Of a stretch of 64,000 nt of DNA, positions 16,914-26,300 are shown in pieces. Within the stretch, counting starts at the first letter, position 1. Each line of letters opens with the position of its first letter. The notes below the pieces were generated by a model. That model did no database searches, had not been told where the DNA came from, and saw only the letters and a program-made list of their open reading frames with translations. The translations under genes and the position numbers were made by a program. This DNA comes from Clostridia bacterium (GTDB lineage Bacteria > Bacillota > Clostridia > UMGS1883). Location of the stretch: NCBI GenBank assembly GCA_017505525.1, contig JAFVPB010000039.1, positions 62,001-126,000 of the forward strand. Direction: 5' to 3'.

Positions 16914-18035
16914 ATGAAAAAACGAATTTTAATTTTAGTAACAACCTTAATGATGATTATTACATTGCCTTTTTCTGCTTTTGCACACGGAGGCAGAACA
17001 GATGGAAGTGGCGGTCATAAGGATAACAAAAACAAAAGCGGTCTTGGTGGCTATCATTATCATTGCGGAGGCTATCCCGCACATCTGCATACAGGCGGTG
17101 TTTGCCCTTATACCGGCGGTGGTTCATCAAGCAGTTATTCAAGTACACCAAAAACAGTATATGCAACAAGTATTACCGCAAAGAATGTGCCATCTAAAAT
17201 AAATGCAGGAGATACGGCAACTCTTGAAGCTTCTGTATATCCTTCAAATGCAGAGGACAAAACAATCACTTGGGAAAGTTCGGACTCAAGTATATTAACT
17301 GTAAGTAGTTCAGGTGTATTAACTGCTGTGGGCGTTGGTACTGCCACAATAACTGCAAAGACATCAAGAGGAACATCTAAAAAATTCACAATTACGGTTA
17401 ATGAAGTTGCAGCAGAAAGCATAAGTATAGCAGATAACGAAACCGAAATATTACTCGGAGATAATAAAACATTGATTTGTAGTTTTACCCCTGACAATAC
17501 TACTGATAAAAGCGTTGAATGGAGTTCTTCTGACGAGGCAATTATTTCTGTGTCGGCAGACGGAGAAATCACGGCTAATAAAATCGGTGTTGCTACCATA
17601 ACAGCTACGCACAAGGAATTAACAGATGCTTTGTTAATTGAAGTAAAGCCTGTTGATGCAAAAAGCATTGATATTATTTTACCTGAAGATGTAGAAACAA
17701 ACGATAGTGGTAAAACGAAACTGAAAAAAGGTTCTCAAATGCAGCTTAATGTGGAATTTGAACCCGAAAACACTACATACAAGGATGTTGAATGGAGCGT
17801 AAGCGAAGAAGGTATTGCAACAGTAGATGAAAATGGTGTAATTACTGCCCGTGCAAGCGGAATAGTGATTGTTACCGCAACAGCGAAAAGTGGTGCTACA
17901 GAAGAAATTGAAATAGAAGTATATTCCGATGCCGGAAACATAGCAACAGGGATAGTCGGACTTGCGGTTCTTGGTGGCGGTGGTGCTGCTCTGTATTACA
18001 AAAAGAAAAAGAAGAAAGAAGCTGAAATAGAATGA
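16914..18035 (+). CDS. Exported YHYH-domain protein with bacterial Ig-like repeats
   Basis: 373 aa. A signal peptide (about residues 1-24) is followed by GRTDGSGGHKDN and GGYHYHCGGYPAHLH, the YHYH histidine-rich domain found on Firmicutes surface proteins. Three BIG2/Ig-like domains follow; each has a WxSS-D motif and an ATITA-like strand (about residues 82-165, 166-245, 246-342). A C-terminal helix (GIVGLAVLGGGGAALYY) and a lysine-rich tail anchor it in the membrane. It is likely an adhesin or metal-binding surface protein. Confidence 0.85.
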   Translation: MKKRILILVTTLMMIITLPFSAFAHGGRTDGSGGHKDNKNKSGLGGYHYHCGGYPAHLHTGGVCPYTGGGSSSSYSSTPKTVYATSITAKNVPSKINAGDTATLEASVYPSNAEDKTITWESSDSSILTVSSSGVLTAVGVGTATITAKTSRGTSKKFTITVNEVAAESISIADNETEILLGDNKTLICSFTPDNTTDKSVEWSSSDEAIISVSADGEITANKIGVATITATHKELTDALLIEVKPVDAKSIDIILPEDVETNDSGKTKLKKGSQMQLNVEFEPENTTYKDVEWSVSEEGIATVDENGVITARASGIVIVTATAKSGATEEIEIEVYSDAGNIATGIVGLAVLGGGGAALYYKKKKKKEAEIE

Positions 18036-18232
18036 AATTCGGATTAAGAACGCCGTCATTAAAAAAATCCTTTAGAGCAAGAACCACAGGGAGAGCAAAA
18101 AGAGCAGTAAAAAAAGCTATTATCCCCGGTTACGGCAAAAAGGGTATGGGATGGATAAAAAATCCTAAAAAGGCAGCTTACAATAAGGTTTATAATAAAA
18201 CATCATTTAGTATTTGGGATTTGTTTAAATAA
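18032..18232 (+). CDS. Small basic protein of the phage/element type
   Basis: 66 aa, very basic, with MKFGLRTPSLKKSFRARTTGR at the start and WIKNPKKAAYNKVYNKTSF near the end. Short proteins with this pattern recur in phages and conjugative elements of Clostridia, but I know no function. It overlaps the YHYH gene by four bases (ATGA), so it is translationally coupled. Confidence 0.7.
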   Translation: MKFGLRTPSLKKSFRARTTGRAKRAVKKAIIPGYGKKGMGWIKNPKKAAYNKVYNKTSFSIWDLFK

Positions 18233-18292
18233 AAGCAAATTTGTCGGAAATGTAAACTCTTTTGTCAAAATGACTAATTTTATTTTCACGGA

Positions 18293-18320
18293 TTGACAAA
18301 CCAAAATTAAGTGGTATAAT
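18293..18320 (+). promoter_or_regulatory. Sigma-A promoter of a probable small RNA
   Basis: TTGACA (18293-18298), a 16-base spacer and TATAAT (18315-18320). No gene with a ribosome binding site follows before the terminator about 40 bases further on. Confidence 0.8.
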
Positions 18321-18326
18321 AAAACA

Positions 18327-18407
18327 TAGAAAATAAGAAACGCAATCTTATTATAAACGGATAAAGACTATTGCTGCTTCACGGCTCAATGGTCTTTATT
18401 CTTTTTT
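18327..18407 (+). ncRNA. Probable small RNA of about 80 nt
   Basis: The RNA would start about seven bases after the -10 box. It has a first hairpin (AATAAGA with TCTTATT, 18332-18352) and a second made of ATAAAGACTATTG and CAATGGTCTTTAT (18361-18399) followed by a T-rich run, an intrinsic terminator. No start codon with a ribosome binding site lies inside. No known RNA family is recognised. Confidence 0.55.
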
Positions 18408-18419
18408 GCAAAATATATA

Positions 18420-18444
18420 ACCTTATTCCAAATTGGAACAAGGT
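18420..18444. repeat. 25-bp intergenic palindrome, copy 5 (promoter-associated)
   Basis: Arms ACCTTATTCC and GGAACAAGGT. It lies 67 bases upstream of the -35 box of the next promoter; copies 9 and 10 have the same layout. An AAAATAGCAGAA-like block between palindrome and promoter is also shared. Confidence 0.9.
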
Positions 18445-18511
18445 TATGGTTAATTGCAACGATAGAAGATAAAAAATATTTTGTCAAAATAGCAGAATTT
18501 TCATATAACTG

Positions 18512-18540
18512 TTGGAATATCAACAAGAATATGGTATAAT
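18512..18540 (+). promoter_or_regulatory. Sigma-A promoter downstream of palindrome copy 5
   Basis: TTGGAA (18512-18517), 17 bases, TATAAT (18535-18540) within TATGGTATAAT. It drives the two small overlapping genes at 18585 and 18758. Confidence 0.75.
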
Positions 18541-18584
18541 ATGGGTAAGGGACATCCGGTTATTCTGAAAGGAGTGTGAGAGAT

Positions 18585-18761
18585 ATGGAGTCTGCATCAG
18601 TAAAGCCTTGCAGTATTCAGCTTGCAAAAAACACATATTTAAAAGCCTGTATCTCTTACATAACACAATTCAGAAAAAGCATATTAACTGCAATTTCCGC
18701 ACAAACCAACATATACGGAGCTTTGAAAAATATCGTGCAAGGCTCGGAGCATTGCCGATGA
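18585..18761 (+). CDS. Small unknown protein coupled to a zinc-ribbon protein
   Basis: 58 aa, no recognised domain; Lys- and Ser-rich with IQLAKNTYLKACISYITQF. The ATG at 18585 follows AAAGGAG, and its stop overlaps the next start (ATGA). The overlap and the good ribosome binding site support it as a real gene. A longer alternative frame starting at 18608 covers the same bases but is less likely, because the downstream gene has its own coupled start. Confidence 0.5.
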   Translation: MESASVKPCSIQLAKNTYLKACISYITQFRKSILTAISAQTNIYGALKNIVQGSEHCR

Positions 18762-18943
18762 TCTATGTATGCGAAAAATGCACAAAGGTATTTGTATCTG
18801 ATAATACCCCTGAAAGTTGTCCCCGTTGTAAAAGTGCTGAGTTTCGCAGAGCAACCGATAGAGAGGTTATAGATTACATAGGCAGTATTTTTTTAGCTCC
18901 GCTTGATAATGGTAAGGAAATGGGCGGCAAAATAACTGAATAA
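18758..18943 (+). CDS. Rubredoxin-like zinc-ribbon protein
   Basis: 61 aa. MIYVCEKCTKVFVSDN and ESCPRCKSAEFR give two CxxC knuckles 15-16 residues apart, the rubrerythrin C-terminal or zinc-ribbon pattern, binding Zn or Fe. It overlaps the preceding small gene by four bases. Small proteins like this are frequent on Clostridia elements; the role is unknown. A strong terminator follows 17 bases after the stop. Confidence 0.7.
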   Translation: MIYVCEKCTKVFVSDNTPESCPRCKSAEFRRATDREVIDYIGSIFLAPLDNGKEMGGKITE

Positions 18944-18960
18944 TTAAATATTTGTATTGG

Positions 18961-19001
18961 AAAGACACAGGTTTTTATATTGTGAAGCCTGTGTCTTTTT
19001 G
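18961..19001 (+). terminator. Intrinsic terminator
   Basis: An 11-base stem, AAAGACACAGG with CCTGTGTCTTT, and a T run. It isolates the recombinase locus from upstream transcription. Confidence 0.85.
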
Positions 19002-19167
19002 ACTTTGTTTATAGAAAATGACATAGCACTTGCAAATCTTCTTACAAAACAAAAATGGTAGTAAATAGCAAAACGGAAAATAAAAAGAAGGAACACCAAA
19101 CCATTGACAGCTTCACAGTATATTATGAAGCAAGTGATAAAATAATATAAAAAAGGAGTTGTCAATT

Positions 19168-20007
19168 ATGAGAAAAATCACTAATGAACTTATATTGAAA
19201 TTTAAGGAGTATCTTGTGAGCGAAGAAAAGTCATCGGCTACACTTGAAAAGTATATCCGTGATATTACTGCTTTTGTAGCATGGATGTGTGGCAGGGAGT
19301 TAAATAAGGACTTGGTTCTGGAGTATAAACAAAATATAGTTGCCTCTTATGCTCCGGCAAGCGTTAATTCAATGCTGTCATCACTCAATAGCTTTTTTGC
19401 ATATAACGAATGGTATGAGCTTCGTGTAAAGGCTCTGAAAATCCAAAGACAGATTTTCGCAAATAAAGATAAGGAGCTTACGAAAGCGGAATATGAAAGC
19501 CTGTGCAGGGCTGCCAAAAGGAAAAATAACGAACAGCTATATTTGCTTATGCAGACAATATGCTCATCAGGTCTGAGAGTATCGGAGCTATCTGCTGTAA
19601 CGGTTGAAGCCGTAAGGCAGAAACGAGCTAATATAAACTGTAAAGGGAAAATGCGTATTGTTATTCTTCCTGATGACCTTTGCAGAGTTCTTATGAAGTT
19701 TATCCGAGAACAAAAAATAACAAGCGGTGCAGTATTCGTAACACGAAACGGCAAACCGCTTGATAGAAGCAATATATGGCGATTGATGAAAAGTCTGTGT
19801 GAAAGTGCCGGAGTATCAAGGGAGAAGGTATTTCCACATAATTTGAGGCATCTTTTCGCACGAACATTCTACGGAATCGAAAAAGACATCGTTAGACTTG
19901 CAGATATTTTGGGACATTCTTCGGTAAATACTACCCGTATTTACACTATGGAAAATAGTGAAGTCCACCGTCAGCTTATTCAAAAGTTAGGACTTTTATT
20001 ATGCTGA
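19168..20007 (+). CDS. Tyrosine recombinase next to an invertible promoter (likely invertase)
   Basis: 279 aa XerD-like recombinase. A SAM-like N-domain (residues 1-90) precedes a catalytic domain with GLRVSELSAVTVE (first Arg), HNLRHLFARTFYG (HxLR..), LGHSSVNTT and the nucleophile Tyr in TTRIYTM. ATG 19168 lies nine bases after AAAGGAG; an upstream TTG is in frame but too close. The gene ends 16 bases before inverted repeats that flank a promoter. This is the arrangement of phase-variation invertases, so it probably inverts that segment. It could instead be a general XerC/D-type resolvase. Confidence 0.85.
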   Translation: MRKITNELILKFKEYLVSEEKSSATLEKYIRDITAFVAWMCGRELNKDLVLEYKQNIVASYAPASVNSMLSSLNSFFAYNEWYELRVKALKIQRQIFANKDKELTKAEYESLCRAAKRKNNEQLYLLMQTICSSGLRVSELSAVTVEAVRQKRANINCKGKMRIVILPDDLCRVLMKFIREQKITSGAVFVTRNGKPLDRSNIWRLMKSLCESAGVSREKVFPHNLRHLFARTFYGIEKDIVRLADILGHSSVNTTRIYTMENSEVHRQLIQKLGLLLC

Positions 20008-20022
20008 TAAAATAAAAAAACA

Positions 20023-20042
20023 CATAATTCGCATTATGTTGT
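20023..20042 (+). repeat. Inverted repeat L of the invertible segment
   Basis: CATAATTCGCATTATGTTGT. It is an exact reverse complement of the repeat at 20282-20301 and is itself nearly palindromic around an asymmetric TCGC centre, like a tyrosine-recombinase core site. It starts 16 bases after the recombinase stop codon. Confidence 0.85.
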
Positions 20043-20281
20043 ATCAAAAGGCAAGAAATAGATGTTGATTTGGCTATTTTAGAAAAACAGACACTAAAAT
20101 CTGAAAATCGACATAGCAAAGCTGACCGATGTAATAGGCGTTTTGTAGCATCGGTCTTGTTTCCATGTGTATTTTTTATGCAGAACGGAGAAATTATAGA
20201 AAAAACCTCAAAACCATTGACAGAATGTATAGATGATGCTATAATATTATCGTCTATTGGTATGTACTTAATAGATACTTA
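20043..20281 (+). promoter_or_regulatory. Invertible segment carrying a terminator and an outward promoter
   Basis: About 240 bases between exact 20-base inverted repeats. It holds a hairpin (20124-20156, GACCGATG with CATCGGTC, then TTGTTT) that would stop readthrough from the recombinase gene. After that comes a consensus promoter pointing right. A 70-codon frame crosses the segment but has no ribosome binding site and resembles no protein, so I treat it as chance. In the present orientation the promoter reads into the regulator and surface genes (ON). Inverted, it would face the recombinase and the surface genes would be OFF. Confidence 0.75.
20217..20245 (+). promoter_or_regulatory. Consensus sigma-A promoter inside the invertible segment
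   Basis: TTGACA (20217-20222), 17 bases, TATAAT (20240-20245), all perfect matches. Transcription would start near 20252 and cross the right repeats into the gene at 20426. The leader contains a 10-base imperfect hairpin (TTGCCACTAC with GTGGCGGCAA, 20353-20398). Confidence 0.9.
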
Positions 20282-20301
20282 ACAACATAATGCGAATTAT
20301 G
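20282..20301 (-). repeat. Inverted repeat R1 of the invertible segment
   Basis: ACAACATAATGCGAATTATG, exact reverse complement of repeat L (20023-20042). Confidence 0.85.
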
Positions 20302-20315
20302 GTGTAAGTGCCGTT

Positions 20316-20335
20316 CACATAATGCGAATTATGTG
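20316..20335 (-). repeat. Inverted repeat R2, second right-hand copy
   Basis: CACATAATGCGAATTATGTG shares the core and arms with R1 in the same orientation. Recombination of L with R2 would invert about 300 bases; R1 with R2 would delete 34. Confidence 0.75.
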
Positions 20336-20425
20336 TCAAAGGCATATTTTTTTGCCACTACTTGTAGCGACCATTACAGTTAAGAATCGTGGCGGCAAGT
20401 ATATTATGAAAGAGGGCTGAAAAGT

Positions 20426-20998
20426 ATGGATAGTATAGACCTGTCCGACAAAAAGAAAGAGATTGCAAAGACCGCTTGGGAGTATATGTTAAAAACAGGC
20501 TTGTCAAATGCTTCTATCGGCGGTTTGTGCAGAGAAACTGAGTATGGCGAAAGTACCCTGTATCATTACTACAAAAATAAAGATGATATTTGGATAACCG
20601 CCGGAAAGTATGGTATATCAAAGGTTGTGGGAAAACTTTTAGACTTTACATTTAAGCATACTGATGATATACGAACCTTTTTTGATACCTTTTTGAATGA
20701 GGTGGAAAAATACAAGCTGGAATTACGGCTTGCAATTCAAATTACAACAAGCCCCATTTACGGTGAGCGTATGAGGGGCAAGGCAAGGGATTTCAGACTT
20801 TGGTACGAAAAGTACGCAAATGAACTGATAAACATTTTCGGATGTTCATATCTGCAAGCTGAAACCTTTATTTACTCAATTATTGCATTTGTAATTGATT
20901 ATGCAATATGGGACGATTGCGACAAAACACAAATGCTTCTTGATAACCTTTACGGAAGAATTATCAAACTTCTGAATAAGGACGAAACACAGATGTAA
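20426..20998 (+). CDS. TetR/AcrR-family transcriptional regulator
   Basis: 190 aa. KKEIAKTAWEYMLKTGLSNASIGGLCRETEYGESTLYHYYKNKDDI (residues about 9-54) is a TetR-type helix-turn-helix with the usual LYHYYKNKD ending. The C-terminal 130 residues are helical and would bind a ligand. It is the first gene after the invertible promoter and 50 bases before the surface-protein genes, so it probably adjusts their expression on top of the switch. Confidence 0.85.
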   Translation: MDSIDLSDKKKEIAKTAWEYMLKTGLSNASIGGLCRETEYGESTLYHYYKNKDDIWITAGKYGISKVVGKLLDFTFKHTDDIRTFFDTFLNEVEKYKLELRLAIQITTSPIYGERMRGKARDFRLWYEKYANELINIFGCSYLQAETFIYSIIAFVIDYAIWDDCDKTQMLLDNLYGRIIKLLNKDETQM

Positions 20999-21047
20999 TT
21001 TTATTTACATACAACTAAAATACAGAAAAACGGAGGCAACAAGAAAA

Positions 21048-23213
21048 ATGTACTTCAAAAAATTGAAAAAGCTGCTCTCAGGCGTATTAGTCGGAGCAAT
21101 GATGCTGACATCAATATCAGCTATGCCCGTAATGGCGGCAGATAGCTATGATGTTAAACTCATCATCAAAAATGTAACGGAAACAGACACAAACAGCGAT
21201 ACCCTTACAGGAGAAGCAAAATTCAAAATCTCCATGAGTGGAATAACAGATAAATTAACCTACGCACAGGTACTTCTTGGATTTGAGTCGGACAGTATGA
21301 CATTCAAATCTGTAGAGTATATTCACGGGAATGACAATGCACTTAATGTAAATGTTTCAAACAGAGTAATTGCAGAAGATAAAATTGTAATGCCCGGATT
21401 TGCTTGTGCTACAAGTCCTATTGAAGATAGTGACGGAATTGTTGATATGTTTATTATTACCTTTGAAGGTGGTTCGGAAGGTGATAGCATAACTCTTACA
21501 CCTGAACTTTCTGATACCTTTGCAGGTATAGCTAAAGCAAGCGGTACTCCCGGTTCTTCATACACAGCTACACTTGCAGATGATAATGAATATACTGCAA
21601 ATGCAAGCACAACTACAAACACGGGTATAACAGCAAAGATAAACATTTCAATGGATGCAGTAAAAAGTATCAGATCACTTGACGAGCAGAATCCTATAAC
21701 AGTTTCTCTCAGAAGTGACAGCGGTGTTACTACAGAAGAACTCACATTGGATACAACAGGCTCAACGCCAATCCTTTCATTTGAGGAAAAAGTAGTTAAT
21801 AAAGAATACACTCTTGAAATTAAAGCTAACGGTTATAAAACCTATAGCAAAACTGTATCAGGCAATTCTCTTAAAAATATGACAATCAGCACAGATGAAT
21901 TTATGCCCGGTGATGTAAATGCTGATGATAAAATTGACTTGCAGGATTACACCTTGTTTATGTCTGTGTATGACAACGAGCTTGATATTCACCCTTCACT
22001 CACAGACTATGACAGAAACGGAACTACAAACTATCTTGACCTTAACGCATTAAAGACATCACTTGCAAGCACAAAGGCAAATGGCAAGATAAATGATACA
22101 ACAGGAACAAAGGCATTGACAGTTAGTGCAGATGACACCTCTGTTAAGGTTGATGATACCTTTACATTAACCCTTAAAGCGGAAGATGTTTATACATACT
22201 TTGTAAACGGTACTTGGGATAACACCATAGCAACACTTGAAAGTGCTACAGTAAAAGGTACAACGGAAGATAACTATAAGGCTTTGAATGTAAGCAAAGA
22301 CGGAAAATTCAGTTTTATGAACACAGTAAATTCAGCAGACAGTAATGACAAGATTTACGAGCTTACATTTAAGGCAAAGAAGGCTGGTTCATTCTCACTT
22401 ACATTTAATGATTCCTATACAATGGATAAAGTTTCTGATGTAAACGATGCAGATGTAAATAAAATCAATGTTACAAACGCAACAGTAACCATTACTGCTA
22501 ATGAAGGTGGCTCCGGCGGTGGAACTGGTGGAGGTACTGGCGGCGGCACCGGAGGCGGTGGCGGTGGTGCTGGCGGTGGCGGCGGTTCAACACCTTCAGT
22601 AACCACACCATCAACAACTACACCTTCCACAACAACTCCGTCAACAACCACTCCTTCAAATGAAACATTTACAGATATTGAAAATTATGTTTGGGCTAAG
22701 GATTCTATCTATATGCTCAAAGACAAAGGTATTATCAGCGGTGTGAGTGCAACAGAATATGCTCCTGCAAATAATATCAAGCGTGGCGATTTTATCCTTA
22801 TCCTTACAAGAATGTTGAACCTTACAACAGAGTATTCCGAAAACTTTGCGGATGTTCCCGAAAGTGCATACTATTATGATGCTCTCGGCAAAGCAAAGGC
22901 AGCCGGAATTGCAACAGGTGATGGAATCAACTTTATGCCTGAAAATTCAATCACAAGACAGGATTTGATAACTCTTGCATACAGAGCTTTCTTAAATGCA
23001 GGATATATCACAGAAAATACAGATACAACCGCACTTGATAACTTCAATGACAGAGCAGAAATATCTGATTACGCAGTAAATGCTATGGCAAGTATGGTTA
23101 ATGCCGGAATTATTAAGGGCAGCGACAACGGCGGTGTAAACCCCAAAGGAAATGCAACAAGAGCCGAGGTAGCTGTAATGTGTGCAAGACTTGTTGAGCT
23201 TATGAATAAATAA
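21048..23213 (+). CDS. Scaffoldin-like surface protein: cohesin-like, dockerin, SLH
   Basis: 721 aa. A signal peptide (about residues 1-30) is followed by a cohesin-like beta domain (31-200). A dockerin-like pair of calcium loops lies at about 286-345 (GDVNADDKIDLQDYTLFM and DYDRNGTTNYLDLNALK). A second cohesin-like domain follows (about 350-480), then a Gly-rich linker and TTPS repeats (484-540), and three SLH repeats to the end. SLH anchors it to the wall, and cohesin/dockerin modules build multi-protein complexes. AACGGAGG precedes the ATG. It is probably part of the unit controlled by the invertible promoter. Confidence 0.8.
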   Translation: MYFKKLKKLLSGVLVGAMMLTSISAMPVMAADSYDVKLIIKNVTETDTNSDTLTGEAKFKISMSGITDKLTYAQVLLGFESDSMTFKSVEYIHGNDNALNVNVSNRVIAEDKIVMPGFACATSPIEDSDGIVDMFIITFEGGSEGDSITLTPELSDTFAGIAKASGTPGSSYTATLADDNEYTANASTTTNTGITAKINISMDAVKSIRSLDEQNPITVSLRSDSGVTTEELTLDTTGSTPILSFEEKVVNKEYTLEIKANGYKTYSKTVSGNSLKNMTISTDEFMPGDVNADDKIDLQDYTLFMSVYDNELDIHPSLTDYDRNGTTNYLDLNALKTSLASTKANGKINDTTGTKALTVSADDTSVKVDDTFTLTLKAEDVYTYFVNGTWDNTIATLESATVKGTTEDNYKALNVSKDGKFSFMNTVNSADSNDKIYELTFKAKKAGSFSLTFNDSYTMDKVSDVNDADVNKINVTNATVTITANEGGSGGGTGGGTGGGTGGGGGGAGGGGGSTPSVTTPSTTTPSTTTPSTTTPSNETFTDIENYVWAKDSIYMLKDKGIISGVSATEYAPANNIKRGDFILILTRMLNLTTEYSENFADVPESAYYYDALGKAKAAGIATGDGINFMPENSITRQDLITLAYRAFLNAGYITENTDTTALDNFNDRAEISDYAVNAMASMVNAGIIKGSDNGGVNPKGNATRAEVAVMCARLVELMNK

Positions 23214-23230
23214 ACATTGTAATATAAGTC

Positions 23231-23291
23231 GGTTATTCGATGTATTCCTGACACCTTCGATTCTTGCACAATGGGAATACATCGGATAGCC
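23231..23291 (+). terminator. Long hairpin between surface genes (possible partial terminator)
   Basis: An 18-base stem with two G-U pairs (23231-23248 with 23274-23291) and a 25-base loop. A T run follows eight bases later (23300-23305). It could reduce transcription into the next, very long gene or stabilise the upstream mRNA. Confidence 0.6.
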
Positions 23292-23322
23292 TTAAACTGT
23301 TTTTTAGGAGAGTGATTTTAAG

Positions 23323-26300
23323 TTGAAAAAACGAATATTATTGCTATTTCTCTCCGCTGTGATGATGCTTTCCAATCTTGCGACACCAATATATGCGGCT
23401 GCCAATGACGATAAGCGAGAGGTATATTTACATGCACAAGATAACCCCGACCTTACCGCACCATCCGGCGGTGAGGCATTTCTTGGACAGGATGTAAATG
23501 TATATTTGGCGGTGGACAAACCTAACAAGGGAGAAACAAAACTAAACGGATATTTCGTAAAGCTGTATTATGACAGCGAATATCTGAAAGCTAAAAATGT
23601 TAATTATGATAGTGGTAAACATCCATTAAACTATAAACTTCCAGCGCCGGACGAAAGTTGGGGATATGTTGCACCAAATGGTACGGCTGCTGCAAAGAAC
23701 AATTTTAGCGGTCCCGACATTTCGGGAACGGAAACCGTTGACGGAATAAAATATAATGTTATTTCGGCTTTGGTTTTCTTTAGTGGATTTGAACTTGAAA
23801 ATAATGATGCTTTAAGCTGGTATAACATTTTAGGCGTTACCTTTGAAGCCCTACAGGAAGGCACAACCGAAGTCTTTATTGACACAATGGACTTTGACGA
23901 GGCAGAAAACGGCTTTGAACTTTTTGCAAAGCATGAAGCCGGAGGAAAGAAATATTTTACAACAAACATACGAAACGGCGGACATTATCTCTTGAATATA
24001 AAAAACATATCAAGACCTGCTGCTCCGCAGATTGATAAGCCTTCGGGTTCATATAATCCCGAAGACCTTGTGGCAAACACAATTACCATAACAGCAGAAA
24101 CAGGCTGTGATATATGGTACACAACCGAGCCTGATGCACCTGATTATCTCGATTTAGACGAATATGGTAATGATAAAAACGGCTATATCCGTGTTTCAGG
24201 CAATAAATTTGTATATCCCAAGCCAATAAGCGGAACAACAACATTAAAAGCTATTGCAAGCCGTTCATCAAATGACGGAGAAACAATGCGGTACAGCTAT
24301 GTAAAAAAGAACACATATTACATCGTACCTCATTCTCCTTCTTTGTTTGTTGTAGAGAAAAAAGATGGTGGAGTCGTATCTTCTGCTAAAAGAATCAATC
24401 CGCCATATTACAACTCAGTAACCCCGTTTGAAATATGTATTGATGACGGCAACACTTTTGATGGTTTACTTGATGGATTTAATGAAATATACTATACCTT
24501 CTCTCTTGCAGATGTTAGCGAGGTTTTAAATTACGATACAACAACGCAAAAAAACGATAAAACAGAATGGGTGCAGCTTCGCCCCGATGAATTGAAATTT
24601 CCTATACCTATTACAGAAAATTGTTATATCAGAATTGTAACAAAAAGAATTGGTGAATTAAGCGGTGTTACACAGTATGAGTTGTGCATCAGCCCTGCTC
24701 CGGCTCTTGTAACGGAAGATTATATGCTGCCCGAAAATGCAAAATCATCTGTTGATGTCAAACTGAAATCAGAAACAGACGGAGCAGAAATCTTTTACAC
24801 CCTTGACGGTAGCGATCCGAGAATACAGGGTGGCAGCCGTACAAAGTATAAAGATGGTGATGTAATTCCTGTTCAGAAATCTCTCATACTCACAACCGTT
24901 GCATATTATAACGGTGTGTATTCAGAGCTTACACCCTATACCTACGATTTTGGTATTCCCGGTTCGTTGTGGGTAGATGCTTCTCATCAGTCAGGCGATT
25001 ATGACGGTGAGGTTGAGGTTCATCTTATAAGTGCAAATATAGATGATGAAATCTATTACACTACAGACGGAAACGAACCTACAGACCAAAGCATTAAATA
25101 TGACAGAACAAAACCAATAAAAGTAACCGAGGATATGGTTATTAAGGCTGTTGCAAAAGACAAAGAGGGCAACTACAGCGAAGTAAAAACATTTTTCTAT
25201 TATATAAAGCCTAAAGCCCCTGAGTTCAGACCGCAGACAACGCAGTTTTCCGAAAATGGCGAAGTGCATATCCATTCCGAATATGACGAAAGCGGTTATG
25301 AGCTTTGGATAACAACAGACGGAACTGATCCCCGTGAACAAACACAAAATACTATTAAAATAGTAGGTAACTTCTATGCAGTAAAGGATATTGACGATTA
25401 TACGGTTATTAAAGCAGTAGTAGCAAAAACAAGCGGAGCAGATGTTGTTTTCTCCGACCTTGTTATGCACACATATGATGTAGTAACTTCAAGACCGTCA
25501 AAGCCTACACCTACACTCGTTCCCGGAACATATACAATAACACCCGAAAGCTCCGGCTTCTCAACAAAGTTTGTATATCCCGGCGAAAATATCAAGATTT
25601 ATTACACAATTTCAACATCGGAGGAAAGCCCGTACCCACCAAATGATCCCGTTGGTTCTAAACTGTGGGAGGGTGAGTCGATTCCTGTTAAGGGCGAAAC
25701 AATTATAAAAGCCGTTGCAGAGGATATTTTCGGCAGAAGGTCGCAGATAGGCTTGTACTACTATAAGATAGTACCCGAAGCTCCGACTGCTCCTACAAGT
25801 GCAAATTATAACGAAATGGACTTCATTCCTGTAACTGCTGTAAAGGGTAGTGAAATCACATATACCATAAACGGTGTAACTCACACTATCCCTGCAAGCA
25901 ATATGGCAGACAGAACAATCTTCTATATTGATAGCAAAACAGGCAAGGCATATACAGGAACAGATAGACAGACACAAATTAGCAGCGGTGATGACCAAAG
26001 CATTACCGAACCCATAACTCTTGAACTTTCATGCGAAAAGGACGGAGTTCCAAGCAGTACATCAACCTATCACTATAATATTGGTGAAAATCCTGCACCC
26101 CCGTTTGTATCTGCAAATCCCGGCGGTGAATATCCGCAGAAATCACAGACTCAAAGCGGAGCGTATGTAAAGGTCGAACTTGACACTCTTGAAAAAGATG
26201 CTGAAATCTGGTATTGCACCGATTCAGAAAATATTTCTGATGAAACTGCATGGCAAAAATATGATAAGGATTCAGGTATTGAAATTTTTGACGATACCAC

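Noticed and set aside
18608-18757. N-terminal extension of the zinc-ribbon protein
   Set aside because: The first half overlaps another frame that has a good ribosome binding site and an ATGA junction, so two small coupled genes fit better.
20070-20282. 70-codon frame across the invertible segment
   Set aside because: It has no ribosome binding site, contains the promoter and terminator, and does not look like a protein. It is best explained as chance.
22415-22651. Minus-strand frame rich in Pro and Val
   Set aside because: It is the reverse reading of the Gly-rich and Thr/Pro/Ser linker of the SLH protein.
22500-22660. Tandem repeat GGTGG / ACAACTCC runs as a regulatory repeat
   Set aside because: They encode the Gly-rich and TTPS linker of the SLH protein and need no other explanation.
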